64,000 nucleotides of DNA from CAWKPF01 sp963851415 (GCA_963851415.1 CAWKPF010000002.1:2914001-2978000); one strand, 5' to 3'; counted from the first letter of the stretch, positions 1 through 9,038 are shown. Translations and numbers: made by a program. Notes: generated by a model not told the origin, from the letters alone.

Positions 1-2
1 AG

Positions 3-542
3 AGCCTGACCCGGTCGGCGACCTCCATCACCGACAACTCAGAGCTGATCAAGAAGATGCGCTTTCCGGCCGAGCTCCTGGTGATCTCGATCGTCTGCGT
101 GGCGCTCATCCACAGTGCCATCGCCGCCGGCATCTTCCTCGTGGTGCTCGCGGTGATCGGCCAGCTCGACCTGAGCGGTCTTGGCCTTCTCGCTCTGGCC
201 CTACCTCTTCAGATCGCCATGACCCTGGGACTCGGTCTTCTTCTCGCTTCGGTCCACGTCGTCTTTCGCGACACGGCACAGATCATCGGTCTGCTGCTCA
301 ACGGTTGGTTCTACTTCACTCCGATCGTCTACTCGCTCTCGCTGGTCGGGGAGGATCTTCGCCGGTATCTGGAGCTCAATCCGCTGACCCCCCTGGTCGG
401 GCTCTATCGCTCGGCATTCCTGGGCGGAGAGCTCTCCGATGCGGGCCGCCTGTTACCGTTGGTGCTGGCCGCGGGGCTCAGTCTGTCCCTCGGCTACTGG
501 CTGTTTCGTCGCATGAAGCCGCAGTTCGCGGACGAGATCTGA
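3..542 (+). CDS. Polysaccharide ABC transporter permease (Wzm-like), 5' truncated
   Basis: This is the C-terminal part (about 179 residues) of an ABC-2 type permease that moves lipid-linked O-antigen or capsular glycan across the inner membrane. The open frame runs in from the window edge without a start. It begins with a segment ending NSELIKKMRFPAELL, which matches the conserved loop of Wzm/KpsM/TagG permeases. About four hydrophobic membrane segments follow, with the typical region around residues WFYFTPIVYSL and the loop LNPLTPLVGLYR. The stop is 12 bases before the Wzt-type ATPase, so the two form the usual transporter pair. The family assignment is secure. The substrate cannot be read from the sequence. 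Confidence 0.88.
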   Translation, partial: SLTRSATSITDNSELIKKMRFPAELLVISIVCVALIHSAIAAGIFLVVLAVIGQLDLSGLGLLALALPLQIAMTLGLGLLLASVHVVFRDTAQIIGLLLNGWFYFTPIVYSLSLVGEDLRRYLELNPLTPLVGLYRSAFLGGELSDAGRLLPLVLAAGLSLSLGYWLFRRMKPQFADEI

Positions 543-554
543 AGGCGTCAATCG

Positions 555-1844
555 TTGAACGAGAGTGAATCCGTGGTCCGTGTTCGCGATCTGGGAAAGA
601 CCTATCGGGTCTTTGCCAGTCCGTGGCATCGACTTCTCGAGGCGGTCACTCGCCGGCCGCATCACGTTGCCTTCCGTGCCCTGGAAGGAGTCAGCTTCGA
701 GCTTCCCGCCGGCGAGAGCCTCGGGATCGTGGGCGAGAACGGCGCGGGCAAGAGCACCCTGCTCAAGTTACTGGCTGGGGTCTCTGCTCCGAGCCGAGGA
801 TCGATCGACGTCCGAGGTCGGATCTCTTCCATTCTCGAGCTCGGCTCGGGCTTTCATCCCGACTTCACGGGGCGTCAGAACATCCGGATCAACGCGGCGC
901 TACTCGGACTTCCAGAGGCCCGAGTCGAGGAGAAGATCCCGGAGATCGTGGCGTTCGCAGAGCTCGGCGACTTCATCGATCGCCCCGTGAAGTCGTACTC
1001 GACCGGAATGGCGATGCGCCTCGCATTCGCGATTGCCACCGAGGTCGAGCCGGATGTACTCATCATCGACGAGGCCCTCTCGGTGGGCGACGGCTACTTC
1101 CAGAAGAAGTGTATGGACCGCATGGTCTGGCTCACCGACCGGGGAACGACGCTGCTCTTCTGCACCCACGCCATGTACTACCTGACCGCGTTCTGCCATC
1201 AGGCTTTGTGGCTTCGTGACGGCTCTCTCGAGGCGCTCGGGCCGGCGCGCGAAGTCGTGGCGTCCTATGAGAGCTACCTCCTTCGGAAATCGTCGCAGCG
1301 GCGTGAGCACAGCGACCTGGCCCAGCTGCCCGAGCTCGAAGGGGGCCCGGCCCGTTTGACGCGAGTCGAAGCTCGACCGTCCGGCCGTCCTCTGGCGCTT
1401 GGCGACTCGTGGTGTCTCGATCTCGAATGGGAGAGCCAGGAGGAGCAGTTTTGTTTTCATCTCGGCGTGGGTCTCGATCGCGAGGATGGAGTCCAGGTGA
1501 CCTCGATCAGCAGTCAACGCGATGGACTGGAACCCTTCACGGGCCAGCTCGAGTACCGGGCTTCGCTCGAGATCCCCGCTCTGCCGGTGCTCCAGGGCGA
1601 GTTCACCGTCTACGTGTATCTGCTTGATGAAGCCGGTCTCCACGTCTACGATCAGGAGATCGTTCGGGGAGGACTCTCGGTGCGTGCGAACCGCTACCGT
1701 ACGGGATTGCTCGACGCCGAGCACCACTGGCGAATGGAAGACACGCTGCTGCCACCGGGGACCCCCGAGGCCCTACCAGGCAGGGGCGTCACTGGATCGG
1801 TCGAGAGTGAACCCGAGGATAGCGAGAGGGCGGAGCTGGCATGA
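555..1844 (+). CDS. Polysaccharide ABC transporter ATP-binding protein with C-terminal Wzt-like domain
   Basis: This is the ATPase subunit that powers glycan export together with the upstream permease. The nucleotide-binding domain fills residues 1 to about 245. It has Walker A GENGAGKSTLL at about 60-70, a signature-like SYSTGMAMRLAFA near 147 and Walker B DVLIIDEALSVGD near 166-178. Residues about 250-429 form an extra beta-rich region like the Wzt C-terminal carbohydrate-binding domain, which in known O-antigen exporters recognises the capped non-reducing end of the glycan. The start used is TTG at 555. A GTG at 573 (codon 7) is a possible alternative. The stop overlaps the next ATG (ATGA), so translation is probably coupled. 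Confidence 0.9.
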   Translation: MNESESVVRVRDLGKTYRVFASPWHRLLEAVTRRPHHVAFRALEGVSFELPAGESLGIVGENGAGKSTLLKLLAGVSAPSRGSIDVRGRISSILELGSGFHPDFTGRQNIRINAALLGLPEARVEEKIPEIVAFAELGDFIDRPVKSYSTGMAMRLAFAIATEVEPDVLIIDEALSVGDGYFQKKCMDRMVWLTDRGTTLLFCTHAMYYLTAFCHQALWLRDGSLEALGPAREVVASYESYLLRKSSQRREHSDLAQLPELEGGPARLTRVEARPSGRPLALGDSWCLDLEWESQEEQFCFHLGVGLDREDGVQVTSISSQRDGLEPFTGQLEYRASLEIPALPVLQGEFTVYVYLLDEAGLHVYDQEIVRGGLSVRANRYRTGLLDAEHHWRMEDTLLPPGTPEALPGRGVTGSVESEPEDSERAELA

Positions 1845-2980
1845 CCTCAACGACCGTCGAACCGACCCCAGGCAAGCCCAGTGTTCTCGACACGGCTTCC
1901 GGCCGGATCCTGATTGCCGAGCCGTTTCTCCACGTCGAGCCGGGTAGGCTCTACAATCCGCTGACCGATCGGTCCCTCCAGCCGGAGGACCGACACTACG
2001 ACCTGCTGCGCTCCCTGGTCCTCGGCCACGAAGGCGCCCCGGAGCGACTCCCTCCCGAAACCTGCTCCGAGTTGCTGGAGCGGGGTTGGCTGGTCGAGCC
2101 TGCCGAGGAGCTCGCTCAGCGCTATCGCCTCAAGTACGTGTCCCTGGAAGCCCACACCGTCTGCAACCAGGCCTGTTATTTCTGCCCGGTCTCGGTAGCG
2201 CCGAGGGACGCACACTTCATGTCGATGGAGCTCTACGAAACCATCGCACGACAGCTGGCCGACCATCGCGAAACCCTCGAGGGGGTCTCGATGATCAACT
2301 ACAACGAGCCGACACTGGACCGACGATTCGTCGATCAGGTGGCTCTGCTCCGCCGCTACGGCCTGCCGTCAGCCGTGCTCACGAACGGCACCGGTCTGAC
2401 CCCGAACCGTGTGGATTCGATCCTGGGGCTCGGCGGCGTCGAGTTCCTGTCCGTGAATCTCTCCACCCTCGATCGAGACCGCTACCGCTCCGATCGTCAG
2501 GAGGATCACCTCGAGATCGTGCTGCGCAACCTCGACTACATGCGGGACAAGCCTGTTGCGGCCCGCATGGAGATCGTCGTTCTCGGAAAGGGGGACGAGA
2601 TTCACCGCCAGGACTTCGAGCGGGTCGAGCGGCGTTTCACCGGCTCGCGCTTTGCTGTCCTGCACTACGAGGTGATGGATCGGGCGGGCTTTCTCGGAGT
2701 CGGCTTGCGCCCCGGCAAGCCGGTCCAGGATCTCTGTGGCTGTGAACAGACGGGATCTCGTCCTCTGCAGTGGCTGCACATCAACCCGTTCGGTCAGTGC
2801 GTCCTCTGCTGCCAGGACTACAACGAGAACTACGTCGTCGGCGACCTGACCGAGAACACTCTCGAAGAAGTCCTGGAGGGGCCGGCAATGGCGATGATGC
2901 GTCGTTGGGCGTATGGTCTCGAGCAGGCGCCCGAAGACTTCATCTGCCGCAACTGCGTCTACGCACTCGTTCGAGAGTGA
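1841..2980 (+). CDS. Radical SAM/SPASM domain protein in glycan cluster
   Basis: This is a 379-residue radical S-adenosylmethionine enzyme. The 4Fe-4S motif CxxxCxxC is visible as CNQACYFC (Cys108, Cys112, Cys115). About 100 residues precede it, possibly a RiPP-recognition-like or cluster-specific N-terminal segment. The C-terminal third is cysteine-rich (QDLCGCEQ, GQCVLCCQDYNEN and FICRNC), a SPASM/Twitch arrangement that binds auxiliary Fe-S clusters. The gene overlaps the Wzt gene (ATGA) and the next glycosyltransferase (GTGA), so it is an integral member of the polysaccharide operon. A role in modifying a sugar or lipid intermediate is inferred from position only. The reaction is unknown. 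Confidence 0.85.
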   Translation: MTSTTVEPTPGKPSVLDTASGRILIAEPFLHVEPGRLYNPLTDRSLQPEDRHYDLLRSLVLGHEGAPERLPPETCSELLERGWLVEPAEELAQRYRLKYVSLEAHTVCNQACYFCPVSVAPRDAHFMSMELYETIARQLADHRETLEGVSMINYNEPTLDRRFVDQVALLRRYGLPSAVLTNGTGLTPNRVDSILGLGGVEFLSVNLSTLDRDRYRSDRQEDHLEIVLRNLDYMRDKPVAARMEIVVLGKGDEIHRQDFERVERRFTGSRFAVLHYEVMDRAGFLGVGLRPGKPVQDLCGCEQTGSRPLQWLHINPFGQCVLCCQDYNENYVVGDLTENTLEEVLEGPAMAMMRRWAYGLEQAPEDFICRNCVYALVRE

Positions 2981-4104
2981 CCGGAGAGCCTGTGCGGCTG
3001 GCGTGTGTGCTCGTTCACTACCACACACCGGAGCTCCTCGCGCGAGCCGTCGGCGGGCTGCGCCGAGAGCTCGAGGAGGCCGTCGGGGCTGATTTCGATC
3101 TGATCGTGGTCGACAACGGGAGCGACGCGCAGTCGATCGATCAGCTGCGTTCGTTACCCGCCCGAGTCCTCGAGGCTCCGACGAACCTCGGGTACGCGGG
3201 GGGTCTCGACTATGGTCTGCGTCGGTGTGAAGGCGCGGACTTCCTCCTGGTGGGAAACCCCGACCTCGATCTTCGGGGATGCGTTGCGCCATTGATCGAC
3301 CAGTTGACCGAAGTCGGCGTCGCGGGCCCCCGCTTCTACTGGGACGAGCAGCTGCGATTCGTGATGCCTCCCTCCGATCCGACCGACCGCCGGTTTGCGT
3401 TGGCGGCAGCGCGAGCCGGTGCGAGCGGCGAAGGAGCCAGGAAGGCACGGGCTCGATTTCGAAGCCATGCGCGGCGTCACTGGCAGGCAACCCAACCGGT
3501 GCCGAGTCACTCCCTCAGCGGCGCCCTCCTGGCTTTCCGGGCAGAGGCCTGGCGTCGCGTCGGGCCCTTCGACGAAGGATTCCGACTCTACTTCGAGGAG
3601 ACCGACTGGCTGGAGAGGGCCCGTCGGCTCGGCGTCGAGGGTCGGTACGTGCCCTCGGCACGGGTCCTTCATCAGCACGCCGTGAGCACTTCGTCTCACC
3701 CGGAAGCCAAGGACTGGTTCGAGCAATCGGCGCTGCGCTTTCGCCTTCGGCACTTCGGGCGCCGATTCACCCGTCGCCTGGAGAGAGCCTCTCGTGAACA
3801 GGCGGTTGGCCGGCTCGAGCCGAGCGAGTCCATCCCGGAACTGCCCAGGCCCCTCGACCTGAGCCCGTGGCTCGGATCGACGCATGGTTCCTCGGGCCTT
3901 TGGATCGAGGTCTCGCCCACGAGGGTCGGGTTCCCGTCCGTGGGCGAGCTCCTCGAGCCGACGCCAGCGGGAAGTCACGGCGCCTGGACCTTCCCCGAGT
4001 CGCTGCTCACCGGGCTGGGTGCAGACTCTGCTCTGGTCTACCTGACCGACGACGCGGGTCGAGAGTTGGCCGTGTGGCGACTCTCACTCTCGGTCGGCGC
4101 CTGA
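2977..4104 (+). CDS. Family 2 glycosyltransferase (rhamnosyltransferase-like)
   Basis: This is a GT-A fold glycosyltransferase of 375 residues. The N-terminal part shows the GT2 pattern: a first strand VLVHYHTPELL, then LIVVDNGSDAQ, then a DxD-type site in LLVGNPDLDLRG. A later acidic region reads FRLYFEETDWLERARRLG, as in rhamnosyltransferase-like WcaA/RfbF enzymes. It adds a sugar from a nucleotide donor in the cytoplasm. The last 80 or so residues are outside the catalytic domain and look beta-rich. GTG at 2977 is chosen as start because it overlaps the radical SAM stop (GTGA). The reading frame continues upstream, but that sequence lies inside the previous gene and is not glycosyltransferase-like. 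Confidence 0.88.
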   Translation: MTGEPVRLACVLVHYHTPELLARAVGGLRRELEEAVGADFDLIVVDNGSDAQSIDQLRSLPARVLEAPTNLGYAGGLDYGLRRCEGADFLLVGNPDLDLRGCVAPLIDQLTEVGVAGPRFYWDEQLRFVMPPSDPTDRRFALAAARAGASGEGARKARARFRSHARRHWQATQPVPSHSLSGALLAFRAEAWRRVGPFDEGFRLYFEETDWLERARRLGVEGRYVPSARVLHQHAVSTSSHPEAKDWFEQSALRFRLRHFGRRFTRRLERASREQAVGRLEPSESIPELPRPLDLSPWLGSTHGSSGLWIEVSPTRVGFPSVGELLEPTPAGSHGAWTFPESLLTGLGADSALVYLTDDAGRELAVWRLSLSVGA

Positions 4105-4113
4105 AGCCCCTGG

Positions 4114-5682
4114 TCAGAAGAGGTCGCAGTCGCCCATGGTGCAGTAGTAGCGCTGCTGCAGGTCCTCGACCGGGTCGCTCCAGCAAAAGGGCACCACGAC
4201 CATTCCGAGACCATCGGGCTCGGGCTGTCGCTCGAGGCCGAGGACCTCCAACCAGCCTTGCCACCAGCCCGGCACGGTGGAGAACCACGAGGTGAGCCGC
4301 GGGGCCGACATCTCCGCGGTTGCCCGGGCAACCAGCTCGACGCATGCCTCTGCATCGTCGGGGCGCACGAGAGCGTCGCCCCAGACCAGTCGTGCCGGGC
4401 GATCGCCTTCTGCCTCCCGACGGCGAAAGACACTCCAGCCCACCAGCCGATCCTCTCGCCACGCGAGATAGAGCCGGTAGTCGGCGTCGGGGCAGTCCAG
4501 GTAGCGCCAGCGCAAGTAGCGTGCGCGGCGCTCGACCAGAATTCCGTAGTCCGGTGCCACCTGCTGGAACAGATCGTCGACCTGCCGGGCCACGGGGTCG
4601 GTCAGCTCGTCGATCGCCTCGACCCGGTAGCGCTTCAGGATCCGTTGCCGGAGACTGCGCTGAGGCAGTCGCGTCCCTTCGAGATCTCGCTCCAGGTAGG
4701 GGGCGTCGAAGACTCTCTGTGCCCCGACGTAGAGCCGTGAGAACTTCTGGATATTGCCGGTGTTGAATCCGAAGTTGAGATCGATTGCGTGATCGCAGTG
4801 ACGGGCGTAGAAGTGCCGGGCCGAGCGGGCGAGCAGGCTGGTCGGGCCCCTTCCCACCGAGCGCACCGAGCGAGCCGTCATCGTGTCGCCGACCTGATGG
4901 CAGAGGCGGCGGCTTTGCGAGGCTCCGTCGAAGACTGGCACGGGATAGGCGCAGTACTGCCCCACCACCTCATTCTGCGGCGACTCGATCACGGTGACAC
5001 GGTGGGCCCCCCAGGGGTTGTGTTCGTATTTCCATCGCCAGTGCGCCTCGCTTCGGGGGTGGTGGAAAGAGACCGCGAAGAGATCGAGGAGCGAAGGAAG
5101 GTCGTCCTCGCACATCTCGCGGACCCGGTGTCCGTCGAAGCGCAGCTCCAGCAGCTCGAGCGTGTGCGGCGGGCTCGGGGAAGTGGCCAGGCTCGGAGTG
5201 AGATCGTGGCCTTTCTGGACCCGGAACCCCTCGGCGGCGAGGGCCGCCAGAAGGTGTTGCCTGGAGACCGGATGCGTCGAGGGATCGTCCCAGTTCCGGT
5301 CCGCGACCCAGTCGAGGACGACGATCCGTGTCGAGCCGTCCGCCGAACGGGCGAGCCGACGCCAGAGCTCCGGATCTGCGCAGGGTCCACCGGCGAGCAA
5401 CAAGAGCACCGTGCCCCACGGCCGACTGGGGGTCGGCAGACTCTCCCACTGCTCGCTCGCCAGGACGCTGAGCGACTCGGCATCTTCGGCGAGCGCCTCG
5501 GTCCGGTTCTTCTCGAGGCCGGGCCGAGAACCGTCGAGAACGAGACGGGGACCCTGAGAGCCGCTCAGTGCGGCCCTGAGCCACTCGTCGAGGGAACGAT
5601 CCTGTCGGTCTTGCGCGAGGGCCGGCAGTGCTCTGAAGTCTGTCCGATCCATCTCGCATGCTGCTCCGGAAGATCTGAGCAT
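4114..5682 (-). CDS. GNAT-like acyltransferase with extra N-terminal domain
   Basis: This is a 522-residue protein with two parts. Residues about 1-170 look like a Rossmann-type or degenerate methyltransferase-like region (GTVLLLLAGGPCADPELW, then RIVVLDWVADRNWDDP) without a recognisable SAM motif. From about 185 onward it matches the GNAT-type acyltransferases common in exopolysaccharide loci. It opens VREMCEDDLPSLLDLF with the WRWKYEHNPWG signature, and a second acetyltransferase-like half has YLRWRYLDCPDADYRLYL. A role in acylating a sugar or glycan is inferred from family and location. The ATG at 5682 has GGAG seven bases ahead. An ATG at 5652 is a possible alternative. The gene is convergent with the glycosyltransferase at 2977 and divergent from the gene at 5863. 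Confidence 0.7.
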   Translation of the reverse strand: MLRSSGAACEMDRTDFRALPALAQDRQDRSLDEWLRAALSGSQGPRLVLDGSRPGLEKNRTEALAEDAESLSVLASEQWESLPTPSRPWGTVLLLLAGGPCADPELWRRLARSADGSTRIVVLDWVADRNWDDPSTHPVSRQHLLAALAAEGFRVQKGHDLTPSLATSPSPPHTLELLELRFDGHRVREMCEDDLPSLLDLFAVSFHHPRSEAHWRWKYEHNPWGAHRVTVIESPQNEVVGQYCAYPVPVFDGASQSRRLCHQVGDTMTARSVRSVGRGPTSLLARSARHFYARHCDHAIDLNFGFNTGNIQKFSRLYVGAQRVFDAPYLERDLEGTRLPQRSLRQRILKRYRVEAIDELTDPVARQVDDLFQQVAPDYGILVERRARYLRWRYLDCPDADYRLYLAWREDRLVGWSVFRRREAEGDRPARLVWGDALVRPDDAEACVELVARATAEMSAPRLTSWFSTVPGWWQGWLEVLGLERQPEPDGLGMVVVPFCWSDPVEDLQQRYYCTMGDCDLF

Positions 5683-5862
5683 TGTAGCGCTCCGAGGTCG
5701 GGTCGCGGTGCCCCCGGGAGCCCTATAATGACGGCATTGCGACTCACGGCCGGTGCCTCTGCTCTTTCCCGGCAGCGGGCTGCGAAGAGGCGAGCCGTTT
5801 TCTGGGAGGATCGGCTCACCGCCGGCCCTCCCTCCTCAATTCATCGAACGGAAACTCAGTTC
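5683..5862. other. Divergent intergenic region, no RNA gene seen
   Basis: This gap lies between the GNAT-like gene on the minus strand and the PIG-L/glycosyltransferase gene on the plus strand, so it should hold both promoters. A perfect TATAAT occurs at 5724-5729 on the plus strand. No acceptable -35 element lies 16-18 bases upstream, and the hexamer overlaps an in-frame ATG at 5728. I therefore do not call a promoter. The open frame of the downstream gene extends across this region, so part of it could be coding if the ATG at 5728 is the true start. Confidence 0.4.
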
Positions 5863-7731
5863 TTGAGCCCCCCCCTGGCACCCCCCGGAGCCACTGAAGT
5901 CGTGGCAGCGCGACGAGCGCTCGTCGTCGCCCCGCACTACGACGACGAGGTTCTCGGCTGTGGCGGCCTGATCGCCAGCCTGCTGGCTGCTTCCTCCGAA
6001 GATCCGGCGGTGGTGCGGGTCCTGTGGTTGAGTGACGGGAGCGGCGGAGTCGAGGGCGCTCGAGACCCATCGGGCTACTCCGCTCGGCGTCGCGCCGAGG
6101 CCGACGCGGTGGCCGCGCGACTGGGGTTCGAGTCGAGGCATCTCGACCTTCCCGATGGCGTCCTTGCCGAGCGCACGGACGAGATCGTCGAGGCTCTTCG
6201 ATTCGAGGTGGGGCAACAGGTTCCGGACCTGATACTGGTCCCGTCGCCTCTGGAGCTGACCCGAGATCACCGCGCGGCGTTCGCGGCACTCTACGACCTG
6301 CTTGCCCCTCTGCGGGACGGAGACCCCCTTCACGACGCCCTCCGGGATGTGACCATCCTCGCCTACGAGGTGAATCGGCCGCTCTTTCCCGACCTTCTGG
6401 TCGACGTCGGAGGAGCACCGCTCGAGGCGATCGCCGAGGCAATGGCGCTGTACGCCTCGCAGCAGGAGAGACACGACTATCTGGCTGCCGCTCTCGGTCT
6501 GCGTCGGTATCGCACGCACACTCTCGCGCCGGCGATCGAAGCGGCGGAAGGTTACAACCGTCTCGAACTCGACGACTTTCGGACACGTTCGCTCGATCAG
6601 TTGGCTCGCCACCTCGGGGCCAGTCCGAGGCTGGAGCAGGTCGACGAGGGACCGCTCGTCACAGTGATCGTGAGGACCTTCAATCGCCCGAGTCTCCTTG
6701 CCGAGGCGCTGGACAGCCTGGCGCAGGGGGTGTATCGCCGGGTCCAGGTGGTCGTGGTCAACGATGGCGGAGCGCCGGTCTCACCGCCACAGGACTATCC
6801 CTTTGCACTCGAGGTGATCGAGTCCGGGCGCAACCAGGGTCGGGCTCTCGCCGCCGAAGCCGGCGTAGCCGCAGCCCAGGGCGAGTGGATCGCCTTTCTC
6901 GACGACGACGATCTCGCTGCCGCCGAGCATCTCGCCACCCTGGTCTCGGTCGCCCGGAGCGTCGGGGAGGCCGTGGTGTACTCCGACGCCGCGGTGGGGG
7001 TCTATGAGCTGGCGGAGTCGGGCTGGGAGTGTGTCGAGCGTCGACTGCCGTACTCGCGCGACTTCGACCCCGACCGCCTCCTGGTCGACAACTACATTCC
7101 TTTCAACACGCTGCTGATCCGACGCCGGCTCCTGGAGGAGCTTCGTGAGCGGGACGGCTACTGCTTCGATCCGGATCTGTCGTTTTTCGAAGACTGGGAC
7201 TGCCTGATCCGGCTCTCGAGCTCGAGCTCTTTCGTTCATCTGGCCAGGGTGACCTGCGAGTACCGCCATTTTCGGGGGGCCGATCATCACGTGTTGGGAG
7301 GCGCCGCGGTCGAGCGATCCGATTTCTCCGAGCTGAAGGCGAGGGTTCTCGATAAGCATCGGAGCCGCTTGACCGCCTCGTCGCTGGCAGCCACGGTGAT
7401 GCGAATGCGCCAGGAGTCGGTCGACCTGGCCGAGTCCGCCATGCAGGAACGGCGTCGGCTCCGGGCTCGCCTCGACGGTGAGGTGGCCGAAGTGGCCCGT
7501 CTTCGCCAGAGCTTGATCGAGCTGCGCAATGCCTATGAGGCGCTCGAAGGGGAGACTCAGCGTCTCTACGACGACGAGCGGGCCCTGCGCTCCACCGTCG
7601 ACGAACAGGGGGAGCATCTCGGTCGCACCTATGGCGAGATCGATCGGCTGGGGAGGTTGATCGAAGAGATGGAGCAAACTCGAGCCTGGCGATGGCATCA
7701 GCGCCTGGCGCGGTTCAGGGGCGGCTCTTGA
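5863..7731 (+). CDS. PIG-L/LmbE deacetylase fused to GT2 glycosyltransferase and coiled coil
   Basis: This is a bifunctional protein of about 622 residues. Residues about 17-250 are a PIG-L/LmbE zinc deacetylase domain with the metal motif PHYDDEV at 24-30 and a later VPSPLELTRDHRAAF, which supplies the expected histidine-aspartate region. Residues about 265-500 form a GT2 domain: VTVIVRTFNRPS, then VVVVNDGGAPV, then AFLDDDDLA around 346, with FFEDWDCLIRLS further on. Residues about 540-615 are heptad-like and probably coiled coil. It plausibly glycosylates and de-N-acetylates sugar intermediates of the same glycan. The start is uncertain. TTG at 5863 has GGAA nine bases upstream. ATG at 5728 would add 45 residues without domain content. 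The stop overlaps the next TTG (TTGA). Confidence 0.85.
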   Translation: MSPPLAPPGATEVVAARRALVVAPHYDDEVLGCGGLIASLLAASSEDPAVVRVLWLSDGSGGVEGARDPSGYSARRRAEADAVAARLGFESRHLDLPDGVLAERTDEIVEALRFEVGQQVPDLILVPSPLELTRDHRAAFAALYDLLAPLRDGDPLHDALRDVTILAYEVNRPLFPDLLVDVGGAPLEAIAEAMALYASQQERHDYLAAALGLRRYRTHTLAPAIEAAEGYNRLELDDFRTRSLDQLARHLGASPRLEQVDEGPLVTVIVRTFNRPSLLAEALDSLAQGVYRRVQVVVVNDGGAPVSPPQDYPFALEVIESGRNQGRALAAEAGVAAAQGEWIAFLDDDDLAAAEHLATLVSVARSVGEAVVYSDAAVGVYELAESGWECVERRLPYSRDFDPDRLLVDNYIPFNTLLIRRRLLEELRERDGYCFDPDLSFFEDWDCLIRLSSSSSFVHLARVTCEYRHFRGADHHVLGGAAVERSDFSELKARVLDKHRSRLTASSLAATVMRMRQESVDLAESAMQERRRLRARLDGEVAEVARLRQSLIELRNAYEALEGETQRLYDDERALRSTVDEQGEHLGRTYGEIDRLGRLIEEMEQTRAWRWHQRLARFRGGS

Positions 7732-9029
7732 GCCGGATTGCCCTGCTCTGTAGCGAGCCGCTGCGCACCCGCATGGCGGGGATAGGCATTCGCTACCTCG
7801 AGCTGGCCAGGCGTCTGCCGGCGTTCGGTATCGAGGTCGTGCTGGTCCACCCGGCCGAGCCGAGCGGCTGCGGGACCCCTGGAGCCGAAGCCGTCGGGAT
7901 CGAGACTCCTTGCGAGCAGCGGCCCTTCGAGCGCGGCCGCCTCGCTGCCCTGACCGCCGACTGCAGTGGTGCGGTCGCGCAGGGGCAGTTGGCCAATGAT
8001 CTGGTTCTGGAGGTTCCGGATCTGCCCGTAGCGATCGATCTCTATGATCCCTGGCTGGTCGAGAACCTGCACTACTACCAGACCCTCGGCCTCGACCCGT
8101 GGCGGAATGACCATGCGACCTGGATGCTGCAGCTGCAGCGCGGTGACTTCTTTCTGTGCTCGAGTCTCGAGCAGCGGCTGTACTACCTGGGCCTGCTGAC
8201 GGCTCTGGGGCGCGTCAATCCGGAGATCGTGGCGGCCGACCCTGCTCTGGTGGGACTGATCGACATCGCTCCCTTCGGAGTGCCCGACCGGCTCCCAGCT
8301 CACCAGCCCTACCTGGACTCCGATGGGCAGTCCGCCTCCTCTTCCGGCGAGGGTCGAAAACGCCTGCTGTTCGGCGGGCTCTATGATTGGTACGACCCAC
8401 AGACCGTGCTCGACGCCCTGACACTGATCGATCGTCCCGAGCTCGAGTTGCTGTTCATTCGCAATCCCAATTCCGGTGCCACCCCGCAACGCCGCATGGC
8501 CGAGGTCGAGCAGTGGGCGCGGCGGCGAGGATGGTGGGGGAATCGGATCCGTGCGCTCGACTGGATACCCTACGAGCGTCGATACGATCTTCTTCGCGAC
8601 GTCGAGCTGATGGTCGCGACCCACCGACCGAGTCTGGAGACCGACCTGGCCCTGCGGACTCGTTTCCTGGACGCTCTGGTCGCCGGCTGTCCGGTGGTTG
8701 CCAGCGAAGGGGGAGCCTTGGCTCGTTTGCTGACCGAGAACGACGCCGGATGGCTGGTGCCTCCTGGAGATCCGGAGGCGCTGGCGTCCGCTCTGAGCGA
8801 AGTGATTCTCGGGGGCGATCTGGTGCGGGCTCGCGTCGATCGGGCCCGAGGCGTGGCCGAGGAGTTCGCCTGGGATCGGGTGCTCGAGCCGATCGTGCGT
8901 TTTTGTCGAGCGCCGGCCCGAGACTCCTTCAAGGAACGGTTCGCCTCGCCCCTCGAGACCCACGCTCCCGCCGACTCTGGCGCTTTTCGGCTGCGCCGAT
9001 TCCTACGCACCCGGCTGGGTGGAGGGTGA
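7728..9029 (+). CDS. GT-B fold glycosyltransferase (family 4-like)
   Basis: This is a 433-residue glycosyltransferase with a two-domain GT-B layout. The N-terminal half has RYLELARRLPAFGIEVVLVHP, the usual acceptor-domain opening of GT4-type enzymes. The C-terminal half has DALVAGCPVVASEGG, then AGWLVPPGDPEALASAL, the donor-nucleotide binding signature of the family. A central VAIDLYDPWLVENLHYYQ resembles glycosyltransferases of O-antigen loci. TTG at 7728 is preferred because it overlaps the previous stop as TTGA and starts right before the first beta strand (SRIALLCSEPL). An ATG at 7692 would add twelve residues inside the previous gene. It probably extends the glycan built by this cluster. 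Confidence 0.85.
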   Translation: MSRIALLCSEPLRTRMAGIGIRYLELARRLPAFGIEVVLVHPAEPSGCGTPGAEAVGIETPCEQRPFERGRLAALTADCSGAVAQGQLANDLVLEVPDLPVAIDLYDPWLVENLHYYQTLGLDPWRNDHATWMLQLQRGDFFLCSSLEQRLYYLGLLTALGRVNPEIVAADPALVGLIDIAPFGVPDRLPAHQPYLDSDGQSASSSGEGRKRLLFGGLYDWYDPQTVLDALTLIDRPELELLFIRNPNSGATPQRRMAEVEQWARRRGWWGNRIRALDWIPYERRYDLLRDVELMVATHRPSLETDLALRTRFLDALVAGCPVVASEGGALARLLTENDAGWLVPPGDPEALASALSEVILGGDLVRARVDRARGVAEEFAWDRVLEPIVRFCRAPARDSFKERFASPLETHAPADSGAFRLRRFLRTRLGGG

Positions 9030-9038
9030 GCCTGGACG

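Noticed and set aside
5724..5729. Perfect TATAAT on the plus strand
   Set aside because: No -35 element lies at the right distance and the hexamer overlaps a possible start codon, so a promoter call is not supported.
4789..5862. Long plus-strand open frame upstream of the PIG-L/GT2 gene
   Set aside because: It runs antisense to the GNAT-like gene, has no domain content and only becomes protein-like from the PIG-L motif onward, so it is an open-frame extension in GC-rich DNA.
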